Below are positions 23,235 to 30,842 of a stretch of 31,680 bases of DNA, piece after piece. Made by a program: the position numbers and the translations under genes. This stretch comes from Erysipelotrichaceae bacterium (GTDB lineage Bacteria; Bacillota_I; Bacilli_A; Erysipelotrichales; Erysipelotrichaceae): assembly GCA_003520745.1 (NCBI GenBank), contig DOUE01000037.1, positions 32,573 through 64,252 on the forward strand. Direction: 5' to 3'. Positions within the stretch are counted from its first letter, which is position 1. Each line of letters begins with the position of its first letter. A model generated the notes under the pieces. That model was not told the DNA's origin. It worked only from the letters and a program-made list of their open reading frames with translations, and made no database searches.

Positions 23235-24005
23235 ATGGAAACAAGCGTATTGATCACCGGAGCCAGCTCCGGTCTGGGCGCGGATTTCGCGCGCCGCTAT
23301 GCGATGGAAGGAAAGAACCTGATCTTGACGGCACGTCGTTTAGATCGGCTTGAAGAGTTGAAAACCGAAATCGAAGCGAAGTATGGAGTTAACGTGGAAG
23401 TGATCTCCGCCGACCTTTCATCGGCCGCGGGTCGCAACTTCGTGATCGATCGATGTTTAGGAAGGGTCGGCATCCTTGTCAACAACGCCGGGTTCGGGAT
23501 CGGATCGACTTTCGAATCGACACCCTATCCCCGCGTCCAGGAACTGATCGATGTCAACATCACCGCGGTCAGTTCGTTTTGCCATGCCTTCATCCCCGAA
23601 ATGAAAGCACGCGGCGAAGGGTCGATCCTGAACATCGCCTCGATGGCCGGGTTTACGGCCGGTCCCTACATGGCGGCGTATTATGCATCCAAAGCCTTCG
23701 TCCTTTCACTCAGCGAAGCGTTGCACGAAGAACTTCTTCCGTTCAATGTGCACGTGGTCGCCGTCTGTCCGGGTCCGACCTTGACGGAATTCTTCGACCA
23801 CACTGGACCCAAACGCGCACTCGGGCAGAATCTCTTTCTCATGGGTAGCGACGAAGTCGTGCGTCAAGCGATCCTGGATGCCAAGCGCAATCAAGCGATC
23901 GCGATCTCCGGCTTCCGCAACAAGTTCCTGCATTTCCTGACGATCGTCCTCGGTCGTCGTGTCGCCCGCAAAAGCGTAGCCAAAATCCAGGGTTCCCGTC
24001 AATGA
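23235..24005 (+). CDS. Short-chain dehydrogenase/reductase in the zinc operon
   Basis: From ATG 23235, which follows AAGGGGG, the product has 256 residues; an ATG 18 bases upstream lacks a binding site. It is a classical SDR: TGASSGLGADFA near residue 8, NNAGFG, the serine in NIASMAG, and YYASKAF with catalytic Tyr and Lys. Arg at the end of strand 2 (TARRLDRL) suggests NADP. The substrate is unknown, and a link to zinc is not obvious: SDRs of this class are zinc-independent, so they might replace a zinc alcohol dehydrogenase in zinc shortage. It overlaps the next gene by ATGA. Confidence 0.9.
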   Translation: METSVLITGASSGLGADFARRYAMEGKNLILTARRLDRLEELKTEIEAKYGVNVEVISADLSSAAGRNFVIDRCLGRVGILVNNAGFGIGSTFESTPYPRVQELIDVNITAVSSFCHAFIPEMKARGEGSILNIASMAGFTAGPYMAAYYASKAFVLSLSEALHEELLPFNVHVVAVCPGPTLTEFFDHTGPKRALGQNLFLMGSDEVVRQAILDAKRNQAIAISGFRNKFLHFLTIVLGRRVARKSVAKIQGSRQ

Positions 24006-24730
24006 AGCGGGTCTATGTCTCCCCCTATCAAGCGAAGTGGAAAAGCGAATTCGCCCGTTTATGCAATCATTTAACGATGATTTTGGAGGATGAGGCGTTG
24101 GCGATCCGTCATGTCGGATCCACCTCCGTCGAAGGCTGCCACGCCAAACCGATCCTGGACGTGGATGTCGTGTTGAAACATCCCGACGATTTGCCGAAAA
24201 TACGTGCCCTTTTGGAGAAACGCGGCTATTATTTCAGAGGCGACCTGGGGATTCCCGAACGCTTTGCATTTGGCTACGGGAGCAGTTCGTTCATGCGCCA
24301 CCATCTCTATGTCGTCCTACCTCAAAGCGACGCGTATCTCAGCCATCTCGCCCTACGCGACAGTCTGAGGGCCAACGGTGAATACCTGGAAGAGTATTCC
24401 CGCATCAAAATCGCCATGGCGGACCGGTTTCCCAATGACATCGACGCCTACATCGACGGGAAAGGCGAAACCATCCGTAAGATCAAAGAGAGCGAAATCG
24501 GAAGAACATCCTATGAACTCAACGGTCAACCGCATACCAGGGAACGAATCGATTCGAACACGATCCTGCTTAAAACCGAAGGGGATTTCCCGGGGGAAAT
24601 CCGGTTTACGCTTCATCCTTTCCAAGCGATTTTGCTGATCGGGGAAGACAAGGTAAAAAAACACCTCCTCGGACTTGCAAAGGAGATCGCGATCGGGTAT
24701 AAAAAAAGCGTCGATTCGATCGACGCCTAA
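24002..24730 (+). CDS. GrpB/UPF0157-family protein with C-terminal extension
   Basis: Residues 1-168 match GrpB (UPF0157), a nucleotidyltransferase-fold family without a clear reaction: VSPYQAKWKSEF, RHVGSTSVEG, KPILDVDVV and HHLYVV are the usual blocks, with the DVD acidic pair placed like a metal site. A further 70 or so residues, rich in charged groups, do not belong to the standard domain and I do not recognise them. It ends the zinc operon. Its last codons double as the minus-strand terminator of queT. Confidence 0.85.
   Translation: MKRVYVSPYQAKWKSEFARLCNHLTMILEDEALAIRHVGSTSVEGCHAKPILDVDVVLKHPDDLPKIRALLEKRGYYFRGDLGIPERFAFGYGSSSFMRHHLYVVLPQSDAYLSHLALRDSLRANGEYLEEYSRIKIAMADRFPNDIDAYIDGKGETIRKIKESEIGRTSYELNGQPHTRERIDSNTILLKTEGDFPGEIRFTLHPFQAILLIGEDKVKKHLLGLAKEIAIGYKKSVDSIDA
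24701..24726 (-). terminator. Minus-strand terminator of queT inside the end of grpB
   Basis: On the minus strand GCGTCGAT (24719-24726), loop CGA and ATCGACGC (24708-24715) run into seven T (24701-24707 as A on the plus strand). The element is coding sequence for the last residues of the GrpB-family protein. Confidence 0.85.
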
Positions 24731-24733
24731 CGG

Positions 24734-25258
24734 TTAGGAAACACTGAAGTATTTTGCGAAGTTGCCTTTTTCCATCCGCTTCATCAGCGGGATTCCGATT
24801 ACCAACACGCTCAAGGCTTCGCCCAAGGCGACATAGCCGGCGAAAATCAGGAATCCGGTGAAGGACGGATCGAGAAGGATGGCCAGTTCCGCCCCGATGA
24901 TGATCCCGTTGACGACGATGGGGAACAAGGCGCTCAACCACGGGATGCCCTTGTAGCGGACAAATCTGAATCGATACGTGAAGTACGCGGCGATCAAGGT
25001 CGCCAAGGTCCCGAACAACACATCCCAAAAGCCAAGGATGTTGACGCCGGTCATCGCACCGATCAGATTGGTCAGTGCGCAACCCAGGGTCAACCCCCAG
25101 ACAGGCAGGAAAGACAAGACCGGCAACAGGGTCAGCGCTTCCGCGACCCGGATCTGGATCGCACCGAAGCTAAGGGGTGCCAAAAGCAAGGAGACTGCGC
25201 TATAGACGGCCGCGATCATCGCGATCTTCATTAATTTCTGTACATCGTTTTGTTTCAT
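24734..25258 (-). CDS. queT: QueT-family queuosine precursor transporter (ECF S component)
   Basis: The 174-residue membrane protein has about five to six hydrophobic segments and QueT signatures QIRVAEALTLLP (near residue 35) and LGCALTNLIGA. QueT is the substrate-binding S component of an ECF transporter that imports queuosine precursors such as preQ1 or queuine. The ECF energising subunits are not in the window and are normally shared. The minus-strand ATG follows GGAGG. No preQ1 riboswitch is present in its roughly 20-base leader. Confidence 0.92.
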   Translation of the reverse strand: MKQNDVQKLMKIAMIAAVYSAVSLLLAPLSFGAIQIRVAEALTLLPVLSFLPVWGLTLGCALTNLIGAMTGVNILGFWDVLFGTLATLIAAYFTYRFRFVRYKGIPWLSALFPIVVNGIIIGAELAILLDPSFTGFLIFAGYVALGEALSVLVIGIPLMKRMEKGNFAKYFSVS

Positions 25259-25282
25259 GAGAACCTCCGAAATCCAGAGCCT

Positions 25283-25311
25283 ATTCTACTTGTTTCTCAC
25301 GATTTATGCAA
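25283..25311 (-). promoter_or_regulatory. Promoter of queT
   Basis: On the minus strand TTGCAT (25306-25311), 17 bp, TAGAAT (25283-25288). The start of transcription would be near 25276, leaving a leader of about 20 bases. Confidence 0.75.
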
Positions 25312-25345
25312 GGACTACCCGAATTATATGAAAGGCGTGATCGAA

Positions 25346-26065
25346 ATGAACCCATTTTCCAGAACCGAATTGATCATCGGGGCAGACGGAATCAAAAAAC
25401 TCAATGAAAGCAAGGTGGCGGTTTTCGGTGTCGGCGGGGTCGGCAGTTTCACGGCGGAAGCCCTTGTCCGATCCGGCATCGGGTCGATCACGTTGATCGA
25501 CGATGATGACGTCCACCTTACCAACCTCAACCGTCAACTTCCCGCCCTTCATTCGACCTTAGGTCAAAAGAAAGTCGACGCGATGGGGGATCGCTTGCTG
25601 GATATCAACCCGGAACTGAAACTGGTGAAGTTACCGATGCTTTATCTGCCGGAAAACGCGGATCAAGTCGATTTATCGAAATATGACTACGTGGTCGACG
25701 CGATCGATACGGTCAGTGCGAAACTTGAATTGATCCAACGATGCAAAACGCTGGGCGTACCGATCTTATCCAGCATGGGCGCCGGCAACAAACTCGACCC
25801 GACCCGTCTGAAGATCGGGGATGTTTTCGAGACATCCGTTTGTCCCTTGGCGAAAGTGATGCGCCATGAATTGCGGAAACGGGGGATCGACGCCTTGAAA
25901 GTCGTCTATTCCACGGAAGAACCTGTCAAACGATATGAAGTCGAACTGAATGAGAACGGGGGCCATAAGAAACGCCAAACCCCCGGAAGCATCAGCTTCG
26001 TGCCCTCCACCGCAGGCTTGTTGATCGCCTATGCCGTCGTAACTGACCTATTGAAGGCAAAGTAA
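25346..26065 (+). CDS. tcdA: tRNA threonylcarbamoyladenosine dehydratase (TcdA/CsdL, ThiF fold)
   Basis: From ATG 25346 the protein has 239 residues, near the family length of about 250. It shows the ThiF/E1 nucleotide loop VFGVGGVGSFTAE, the adenylation strand IDDDDVHLTNLNRQ and DYVVDAIDTVSAK, and lacks the zinc-binding CxxC pairs of MoeB/ThiF, as TcdA does. TcdA cyclises t6A37 in tRNA to ct6A with ATP. Earlier starts at 25250 and 25328 are possible but weaker: the residues before MNPFSRTELIIG do not look like the family. A sulfur-carrier activating enzyme for MoaD is the alternative, but the missing CxxC pairs argue against it. Confidence 0.88.
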   Translation: MNPFSRTELIIGADGIKKLNESKVAVFGVGGVGSFTAEALVRSGIGSITLIDDDDVHLTNLNRQLPALHSTLGQKKVDAMGDRLLDINPELKLVKLPMLYLPENADQVDLSKYDYVVDAIDTVSAKLELIQRCKTLGVPILSSMGAGNKLDPTRLKIGDVFETSVCPLAKVMRHELRKRGIDALKVVYSTEEPVKRYEVELNENGGHKKRQTPGSISFVPSTAGLLIAYAVVTDLLKAK

Positions 26066-26068
26066 ACA

Positions 26069-26077
26069 TGGTATAAT
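26069..26077 (+). promoter_or_regulatory. Extended -10 promoter of the NYN-murB-hflX group
   Basis: TGGTATAAT with TATAAT at 26072-26077 and TTGAAG (26051-26056) as a possible -35 at a short 15 bp. Transcription would start near 26084, just before ACGAGG. Confidence 0.7.
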
Positions 26078-26096
26078 AAAAAAAACGAGGTACTCT

Positions 26097-26873
26097 ATGG
26101 AAAAAGATTTACGGATCGCCGTCTTGATCGATGCGGACAATGTGAGCGACAAATATGTGAAAGCGATTTTCAACGAAGTTTCGAATCATGGAACTCCGAC
26201 CTATAAACGGATCTACGGGGATTGGACCAAACCGCAGTTCGCCAGTTGGAAAACGTTGTTGTTGGACTATTCCATTTCCCCCATCCAGCAATACGCCTAC
26301 ACCACCGGTAAAAACGCGACGGACGCCGCTTTGATCATCGATGCGATGGACATCCTCTATTCGCAAAACGTGGACGGTTTCTGCATCGTGTCTTCCGATA
26401 GCGACTTCACCCGTTTGGCAAGCCGTTTGCGCGAGGCCGGGAAATACGTCCTGGGCATGGGTGAAAAGAAAACACCGACCGCGTTCATCGCGGCGTGTGA
26501 AAAATTCAAATACCTCGAAGTCTTGTTGAACCCCACCGATACGTCGGGAACGGTCGATCCGAAGGAAAAGATCGAAAAGAAGAACGGCATCAAGGAAAAG
26601 AGCGGGATGGCTTCACAGAAGGAATTGATCGAAACGATCAAGACCATCATCAACGACAATTCCGACGATGACGGCTGGGCGTTTTTGGGCGAGATCGGAA
26701 ACGTGTTGAACAAACGTTATCCGGATTTCGACTCGCGCAACTACGGCTATCAGAAACTGACCCCGCTGATCAATTCCTTGAAAGGCTTTGAAGTCCAGTC
26801 CCGTAAGACCTCCAACCCCAACATCACCCACAAGTACGTTCGCATCAAACAGAACGTCGAACACGATGAATGA
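26097..26873 (+). CDS. NYN-domain RNase-like protein with OST-HTH/LOTUS domain
   Basis: The 258-residue protein has an N-terminal NYN (PIN-like, LabA/DUF88) domain: AVLIDADNV with acidic residues, TDAALIIDAMDIL and SSDSDFTRLASRLREAG supply the usual metal-binding aspartates. A charged linker (about residues 150-175) leads to an OST-HTH/LOTUS domain (about 178-250; GWAFLGEIGNVLNKRYPDFD). This pairing is known from bacterial NYN proteins thought to cut or bind RNA; no target is known here. ACGAGG precedes ATG. The end overlaps murB by 8 bases, so the two are co-expressed. Confidence 0.9.
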   Translation: MEKDLRIAVLIDADNVSDKYVKAIFNEVSNHGTPTYKRIYGDWTKPQFASWKTLLLDYSISPIQQYAYTTGKNATDAALIIDAMDILYSQNVDGFCIVSSDSDFTRLASRLREAGKYVLGMGEKKTPTAFIAACEKFKYLEVLLNPTDTSGTVDPKEKIEKKNGIKEKSGMASQKELIETIKTIINDNSDDDGWAFLGEIGNVLNKRYPDFDSRNYGYQKLTPLINSLKGFEVQSRKTSNPNITHKYVRIKQNVEHDE

Positions 26874-27747
26874 GTTGTTTCTCCTCCATGACGCTTCATT
26901 GAAGCGATACAACACACTCGGGTTGGACGCGGTCGCGTCCAACCTCTATTTACCTTTCTCCCAGGAAGCCTTCAAACAGGCATTGATCCAGACCAAGAAC
27001 AAAACCCGTGTGCTGATCGGCAGAGGCGCGAACATCCTTCTCGCCAGAGCCTACTACGACGACTCCTATGCCTTCATCGTCACTTCCAACGCCGGCGACT
27101 TGCGGCTTGAAAACGGGGAAATGGTGGCGGAAGCCGGCGTGACCTTGGATCGCCTGGCTTGGTTTTGCATCGAACAGAGCATCGGCGGCTTCGAATTCGC
27201 GGAAGACATCCCGGGGACCGTCGGCGGCGCCTTGATCATGAACGCCGGACAGTTCGAATATACGATCGGGATGTACGTGAATTGGATCGACGTGTATCAT
27301 CCGGCGTCGGATGAATTCAAGAGAATCTACCCCGATCCGGATTTCTTCGGGTATCGGCGCTCGAAACTGGAAGAAGAAGGGGCGGTCGTACTTGCCTGCG
27401 GACTTCGCACGCCGCCGGGCGAAAGCATGAAAAGCCTAGAAAAAGTGTTGGAGTATAAACGGGAAAGATATCGTAAACAGCCCCGGAACTATCCCAATGC
27501 GGGGTCGGTCTTCAAGCGACCGACCAAGGATGGGGAAACCTACTATGTCTGGAAACTCTTTGAAGAGACGGGGTTACGGGGATACCGGATCGGGGATGCG
27601 CAAGTGTCCGAGAAACATCCGGGGTTCATCGTCAACCTGGGCAAAGCGAGTCAGAAAGACGTCTTGGATTTAGTGAACGAATGCATGAAACGCGTGAAAC
27701 AACGCTTCGAGATCGACCTTCAACTCGAATGGAAGGTCATCGATTAA
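26866..27747 (+). CDS. murB: UDP-N-acetylenolpyruvoylglucosamine reductase
   Basis: The ATG at 26866 overlaps the end of the NYN gene; the 293-residue length fits MurB. This FAD enzyme reduces UDP-GlcNAc-enolpyruvate to UDP-MurNAc in peptidoglycan synthesis. The FAD-binding strands show GRGANILLA and EFAEDIPGTVGGALIMNAG; YRRSKL and the catalytic Ser region NAGSVFKRP follow, and the late Glu occurs in SEKHPGFIVN. The enzyme shows that the cell makes a wall, unlike mollicutes. The ribosome binding site must lie in NYN codons and is weak, so translational coupling is likely. Confidence 0.93.
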   Translation: MNELFLLHDASLKRYNTLGLDAVASNLYLPFSQEAFKQALIQTKNKTRVLIGRGANILLARAYYDDSYAFIVTSNAGDLRLENGEMVAEAGVTLDRLAWFCIEQSIGGFEFAEDIPGTVGGALIMNAGQFEYTIGMYVNWIDVYHPASDEFKRIYPDPDFFGYRRSKLEEEGAVVLACGLRTPPGESMKSLEKVLEYKRERYRKQPRNYPNAGSVFKRPTKDGETYYVWKLFEETGLRGYRIGDAQVSEKHPGFIVNLGKASQKDVLDLVNECMKRVKQRFEIDLQLEWKVID

Positions 27748-27765
27748 CGAAAGAGGGGAATCCTG

Positions 27766-29019
27766 ATGAAACCCATTGCCATCCTTGTCGCCTTGGAAAC
27801 ACCGGAACGTAAGGATTTCGAACAGGAAATCCGCGAAACGGAAGCCTTGGCGGAAGCCTGTGACATCACGGTCGCGCAGACCCTGACGCAAAAGGCCGCA
27901 TCCACCGCTTCGCCGACCTATATTAAAAGCGGGAAATTGGAAGAACTGCTCCAAGCGATCGAGGCGCAAAAAGCCGACGTCGTGCTTTTCAACGACGAGC
28001 TGAGCGGATCGCAACTGCGCAACCTGGAAGAACGGCTGCCGGTGACGATCTTGGATCGTACCCAATTGATCCTACGTATCTTCGAACAGCGCGCCAAGAC
28101 GCGCGAAGCGAAACTCCAAGTGCAAGTCGCGGAGCTGACCTATCAGCTCCCCCGCAGTAACACCCGTCACGGATCGTTCGCGGGAAGGCAACAGGGCGGC
28201 GGATCGCGTAATCGCGGATCGGGCGAAAGCCAGATCGAAATCAACCGTCGTCATCTGAAGTCACGGATCCAGGATCTGCAGGAAGAACTGCGCATCATGG
28301 AAATCCAACGCCAGACCCAACGCAAACAACGGCTAAAGAAAGATTTACCCAACATCGCTTTGGTCGGCTACACCAATGCGGGGAAATCGACCTTGATGAA
28401 TGCGTTCATCAAGTTCCTCGATGAAAAGGAAAGCAAGTTCGCCCAAACCAAGGACATGCTTTTCGCCACCTTGGATACCGCCAGCCGCGGCTTGTCTTTG
28501 CGCAACGGGAAGAACATCGTCCTGACCGATACGGTCGGCTTCGTTTCCCATCTGCCCCACGGACTCATCAAGGCGTTCCGGTCCACCTTGGAAGAAATCC
28601 TGGAAGCCGACATCCTCCTGCACGTCATCGACGCGGCGCATCCCGATGCCATGAAGCAAGCCGAAATCACCCTGGCGACCATCAAGGAAATCGGGGCGGG
28701 GGACATCCCGATGATCAATGTCTTCAACAAGACCGACAAGTCCTGTTTCGACGTCCCCGTGGACGGCGTACGCATCTCCGCGAAATTCGGGACCGGGATG
28801 GAAGAACTGATCTCCGCCGTCGAACACCAGCTATCCCTCAGCGAAATCCAGGTCCAGCTGTTCATCCCGTTTGAGAACCAAAACCTCATCAGTAAGATCC
28901 GAAGCGAATTCAGGATCTTGTCGATGACTGAAACGGAGACGGGGACCTTGGTTCAAGTGAGTGGAAGCCCGGATAAACTGGCGGCCTACCGTATCTTCTT
29001 CAGAATCGTCAATCAATGA
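27766..29019 (+). CDS. hflX: HflX-family ribosome-associated GTPase
   Basis: The 417-residue protein has the HflX N-terminal domain (nucleotide-binding part 1, about residues 10-100), the coiled middle region containing GSRNRGSGESQIE, then a GTPase domain: G1 GYTNAGKST (near residue 200), G3 DTVGFVSHLP and G4 NKTD. HflX rescues or splits stalled and hibernating 70S ribosomes under stress. RBS GAGGGGA precedes ATG. It follows murB by 18 bases, so it is in the same transcript. Confidence 0.95.
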   Translation: MKPIAILVALETPERKDFEQEIRETEALAEACDITVAQTLTQKAASTASPTYIKSGKLEELLQAIEAQKADVVLFNDELSGSQLRNLEERLPVTILDRTQLILRIFEQRAKTREAKLQVQVAELTYQLPRSNTRHGSFAGRQQGGGSRNRGSGESQIEINRRHLKSRIQDLQEELRIMEIQRQTQRKQRLKKDLPNIALVGYTNAGKSTLMNAFIKFLDEKESKFAQTKDMLFATLDTASRGLSLRNGKNIVLTDTVGFVSHLPHGLIKAFRSTLEEILEADILLHVIDAAHPDAMKQAEITLATIKEIGAGDIPMINVFNKTDKSCFDVPVDGVRISAKFGTGMEELISAVEHQLSLSEIQVQLFIPFENQNLISKIRSEFRILSMTETETGTLVQVSGSPDKLAAYRIFFRIVNQ

Positions 29020-29024
29020 AAAAC

Positions 29025-29045
29025 AGGACCTTTTCGGGTCCTTTT
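29025..29045 (+). terminator. Terminator after hflX
   Basis: AGGACC (29025-29030), a 6-base loop and GGTCCT (29037-29042) followed by TTTTC. The stem is only 6 bp, so it may be leaky. Confidence 0.65.
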
Positions 29046-29073
29046 CAGTCGCAATCCTGCGCAGGAGGAAAAC

Positions 29074-29394
29074 ATGATCCTAACCACCACGCCTTCGATC
29101 GAAGGGAAGTCCATCGTTGAATACAAAGGCATCGTTTTCGGGGAAGTGGTTTCCGGCGTGGATTTCGTGAAAGACATCGCCGCCTCGTTTTCCAACTTCT
29201 TCGGCGGACGATCGGGCTCGTATGAAGGCGAACTGATCGAAGCGCGTGAAAACGCGCTGATGGAGATGGAACGCCGTGCCATCGCGTTGGGCGCCAACGC
29301 CGTCATCGGGGTCGACATCGACTATGAAGTGCTGGGTCAGGGTGGAAACATGCTGATGGTCACCGCAAGCGGTACGGCGGTCGTGGTCCGATGA
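29074..29394 (+). CDS. YbjQ/UPF0145-family protein
   Basis: This 106-residue protein matches the YbjQ (UPF0145) family: it begins ILTTTPSIEGK, contains EGELIEARENAL and ALGANAVIGVDIDYE, and ends with a beta strand TASGTAVVV. Family members form pentamers and are often labelled heavy-metal-binding on weak evidence; no metal motif is evident here. The ribosome binding site GGAGG (29064-29068) overlaps the palindrome TCCTGCGCAGGA at 29055-29066, so translation could be dampened by folding. No terminator or partner gene is clear. Confidence 0.92.
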   Translation: MILTTTPSIEGKSIVEYKGIVFGEVVSGVDFVKDIAASFSNFFGGRSGSYEGELIEARENALMEMERRAIALGANAVIGVDIDYEVLGQGGNMLMVTASGTAVVVR

Positions 29395-29456
29395 GCTTTG
29401 ATTTGTGAAAGAAACCGAAGTTTTACCGGTATCTGACACAAGATGACGCTAACAGG

Positions 29457-29485
29457 TTGTCAGTTTGAAAAACTTCTGCTATAAT
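29457..29485 (+). promoter_or_regulatory. Strong promoter of the LysM/G5/M23 gene
   Basis: TTGTCA (29457-29462), 17 bp and perfect TATAAT (29480-29485) with an extended TG. The leader of about 84 bases contains a hairpin-forming pair TTCGAT (29522-29527) and ATCGAA (29541-29546). I do not recognise a riboswitch in it. Confidence 0.88.
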
Positions 29486-29575
29486 CGTCGCGAGAAGAGG
29501 GCGGGTTTTTCACACCATACTTTCGATTCAACGGGGTGGGATCGAAGTCGCGTTCAGGGAACGATCGAGGGACAC

Positions 29576-30724
29576 ATGAAATTTAAGAGAAAACTGAAAC
29601 CGCCTGTCATCATCGTCATCGTTTTGATCTTCGGCGCTTTCCTGACCAATCTGGCGACCAGCGCCTATAAAGAAAGCCTGCTTGTGAAAGGCTATCGTTT
29701 CAGTGTCGACGGTGAGCCGTGGTTTGTCGTCGAGGACAAGACCGCTCTGGCCGACGCGATCGAGAAATACCGTGCTTCCTACATGACCGGCATCGGCGAA
29801 CAAGCGAAAATCGTCGGCGTCGACTTCACGCAGAACGTCGTCGTCGAAGAAGTGAAGGTCGAGAAGGAAGAATTCACGAGTATGGAAACGGCCGAACAAA
29901 TGCTTTATGCCGTCGAAGAACCGGCGGTCTACTATACGGTCAAAAGCGGCGATACCCTGTGGGATATCGCGATCGCCAACGACATCAAATTGTCACGCAT
30001 CATCCTATTGAACCCGCAAATCAACCCGGACAAGATCTGGGCGGGGAACCAATTGCTTTTCGAACCGATGAACCCCGTGTTGGACGTCGAAGTGAAACTT
30101 CAGACGACCTTACGCGAACCGGTCGAATATACGACCCAATACCTCCAGGACAAGAGCTTGTTGGCGACGCAACGGATCATCGTGAAGAAAGGCGTCGAAG
30201 GGGAGAAGGACGTGACTTACGACATCGTCATGGAAAACGGGTATGAGAAAACCGTGACCGTGGTGACGGAAAAGGAAATCGTCGCACCGGTCGGGGCCGT
30301 CGTCAAAGTCGGCACCAAACGCACCTTGGTGCGGATCAGTTCATCGAATTTCGGCGTCGTTTCATCCGGCCGTCTCACCAGCAATTTCGGTTGGCGCACC
30401 GATCCGATCTCGGGGAAGAAAGCCTTCCATACCGGCATCGACATCGCCGCCGCCTATGGGTCCGCGGTCTACTCCTACGCCTCGGGGACGGTCACGACCG
30501 TCAGCTACACCAACCTACGCGGCTATTACATCACGATCAGCCATGGCAACGGACTTCAGACGACCTATCTCCACCTCTCCAGAACGCTGGTGAAAGTCGG
30601 CCAGAGCGTCAACGTCGGGACCAAGATCGGGCAAGTCGGATCGACCGGATACAGTACGGGGAACCACTTGCACTTCGGCGTCATCAAGAACGGGAACTAC
30701 ATGAGTCCCTGGGATTACATCTAA
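29576..30724 (+). CDS. LysM-G5-M23 cell wall endopeptidase
   Basis: From ATG 29576, behind GAGGGA, the product has 382 residues; the longer open frame starts in the promoter. Order of parts: a basic N-terminus and one transmembrane or signal segment (about residues 10-30), a variable region, LysM (about 118-162, YTVKSGDTLWDIAIAND), a G5-like domain (about 165-245) and a C-terminal M23/LytM peptidase (about 255-382). The zinc site is complete: HTGID and HLHFG, with Asn/Asp in SNFGWRTDP. It should bind peptidoglycan outside the cell and cut peptide cross-links during growth or division. UUCG-loop terminator follows. Confidence 0.93.
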   Translation: MKFKRKLKPPVIIVIVLIFGAFLTNLATSAYKESLLVKGYRFSVDGEPWFVVEDKTALADAIEKYRASYMTGIGEQAKIVGVDFTQNVVVEEVKVEKEEFTSMETAEQMLYAVEEPAVYYTVKSGDTLWDIAIANDIKLSRIILLNPQINPDKIWAGNQLLFEPMNPVLDVEVKLQTTLREPVEYTTQYLQDKSLLATQRIIVKKGVEGEKDVTYDIVMENGYEKTVTVVTEKEIVAPVGAVVKVGTKRTLVRISSSNFGVVSSGRLTSNFGWRTDPISGKKAFHTGIDIAAAYGSAVYSYASGTVTTVSYTNLRGYYITISHGNGLQTTYLHLSRTLVKVGQSVNVGTKIGQVGSTGYSTGNHLHFGVIKNGNYMSPWDYI

Positions 30725-30729
30725 ACCAT

Positions 30730-30756
30730 AAGGAATCCTTCGAGGATTCCTTTTTT
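30730..30756 (+). terminator. Intrinsic terminator after the M23 gene
   Basis: AAGGAATCC (30730-30738), loop TTCGA, GGATTCCTT (30744-30752), T-run to 30756. Confidence 0.93.
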
Positions 30757-30813
30757 CCACTCCTTGAAAAACAGATGAAAAGAGTGTCGGACGAACGAAA
30801 AGTAAGTCGATTG

Positions 30814-30822
30814 TGATACAAT
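30814..30822 (+). promoter_or_regulatory. Extended -10 promoter of the cysteine desulfurase gene
   Basis: TGATACAAT with TACAAT at 30817-30822; no good -35. The start of transcription would be near 30829, just ahead of AAGGTGAT. Confidence 0.6.
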
Positions 30823-30842
30823 GAAAGCCGGAAGGTGATTCC

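Noticed and set aside
25259..25311. preQ1 riboswitch before queT
   Set aside because: The leader is only about 20 bases and lacks the preQ1 aptamer loop and A-rich tail.
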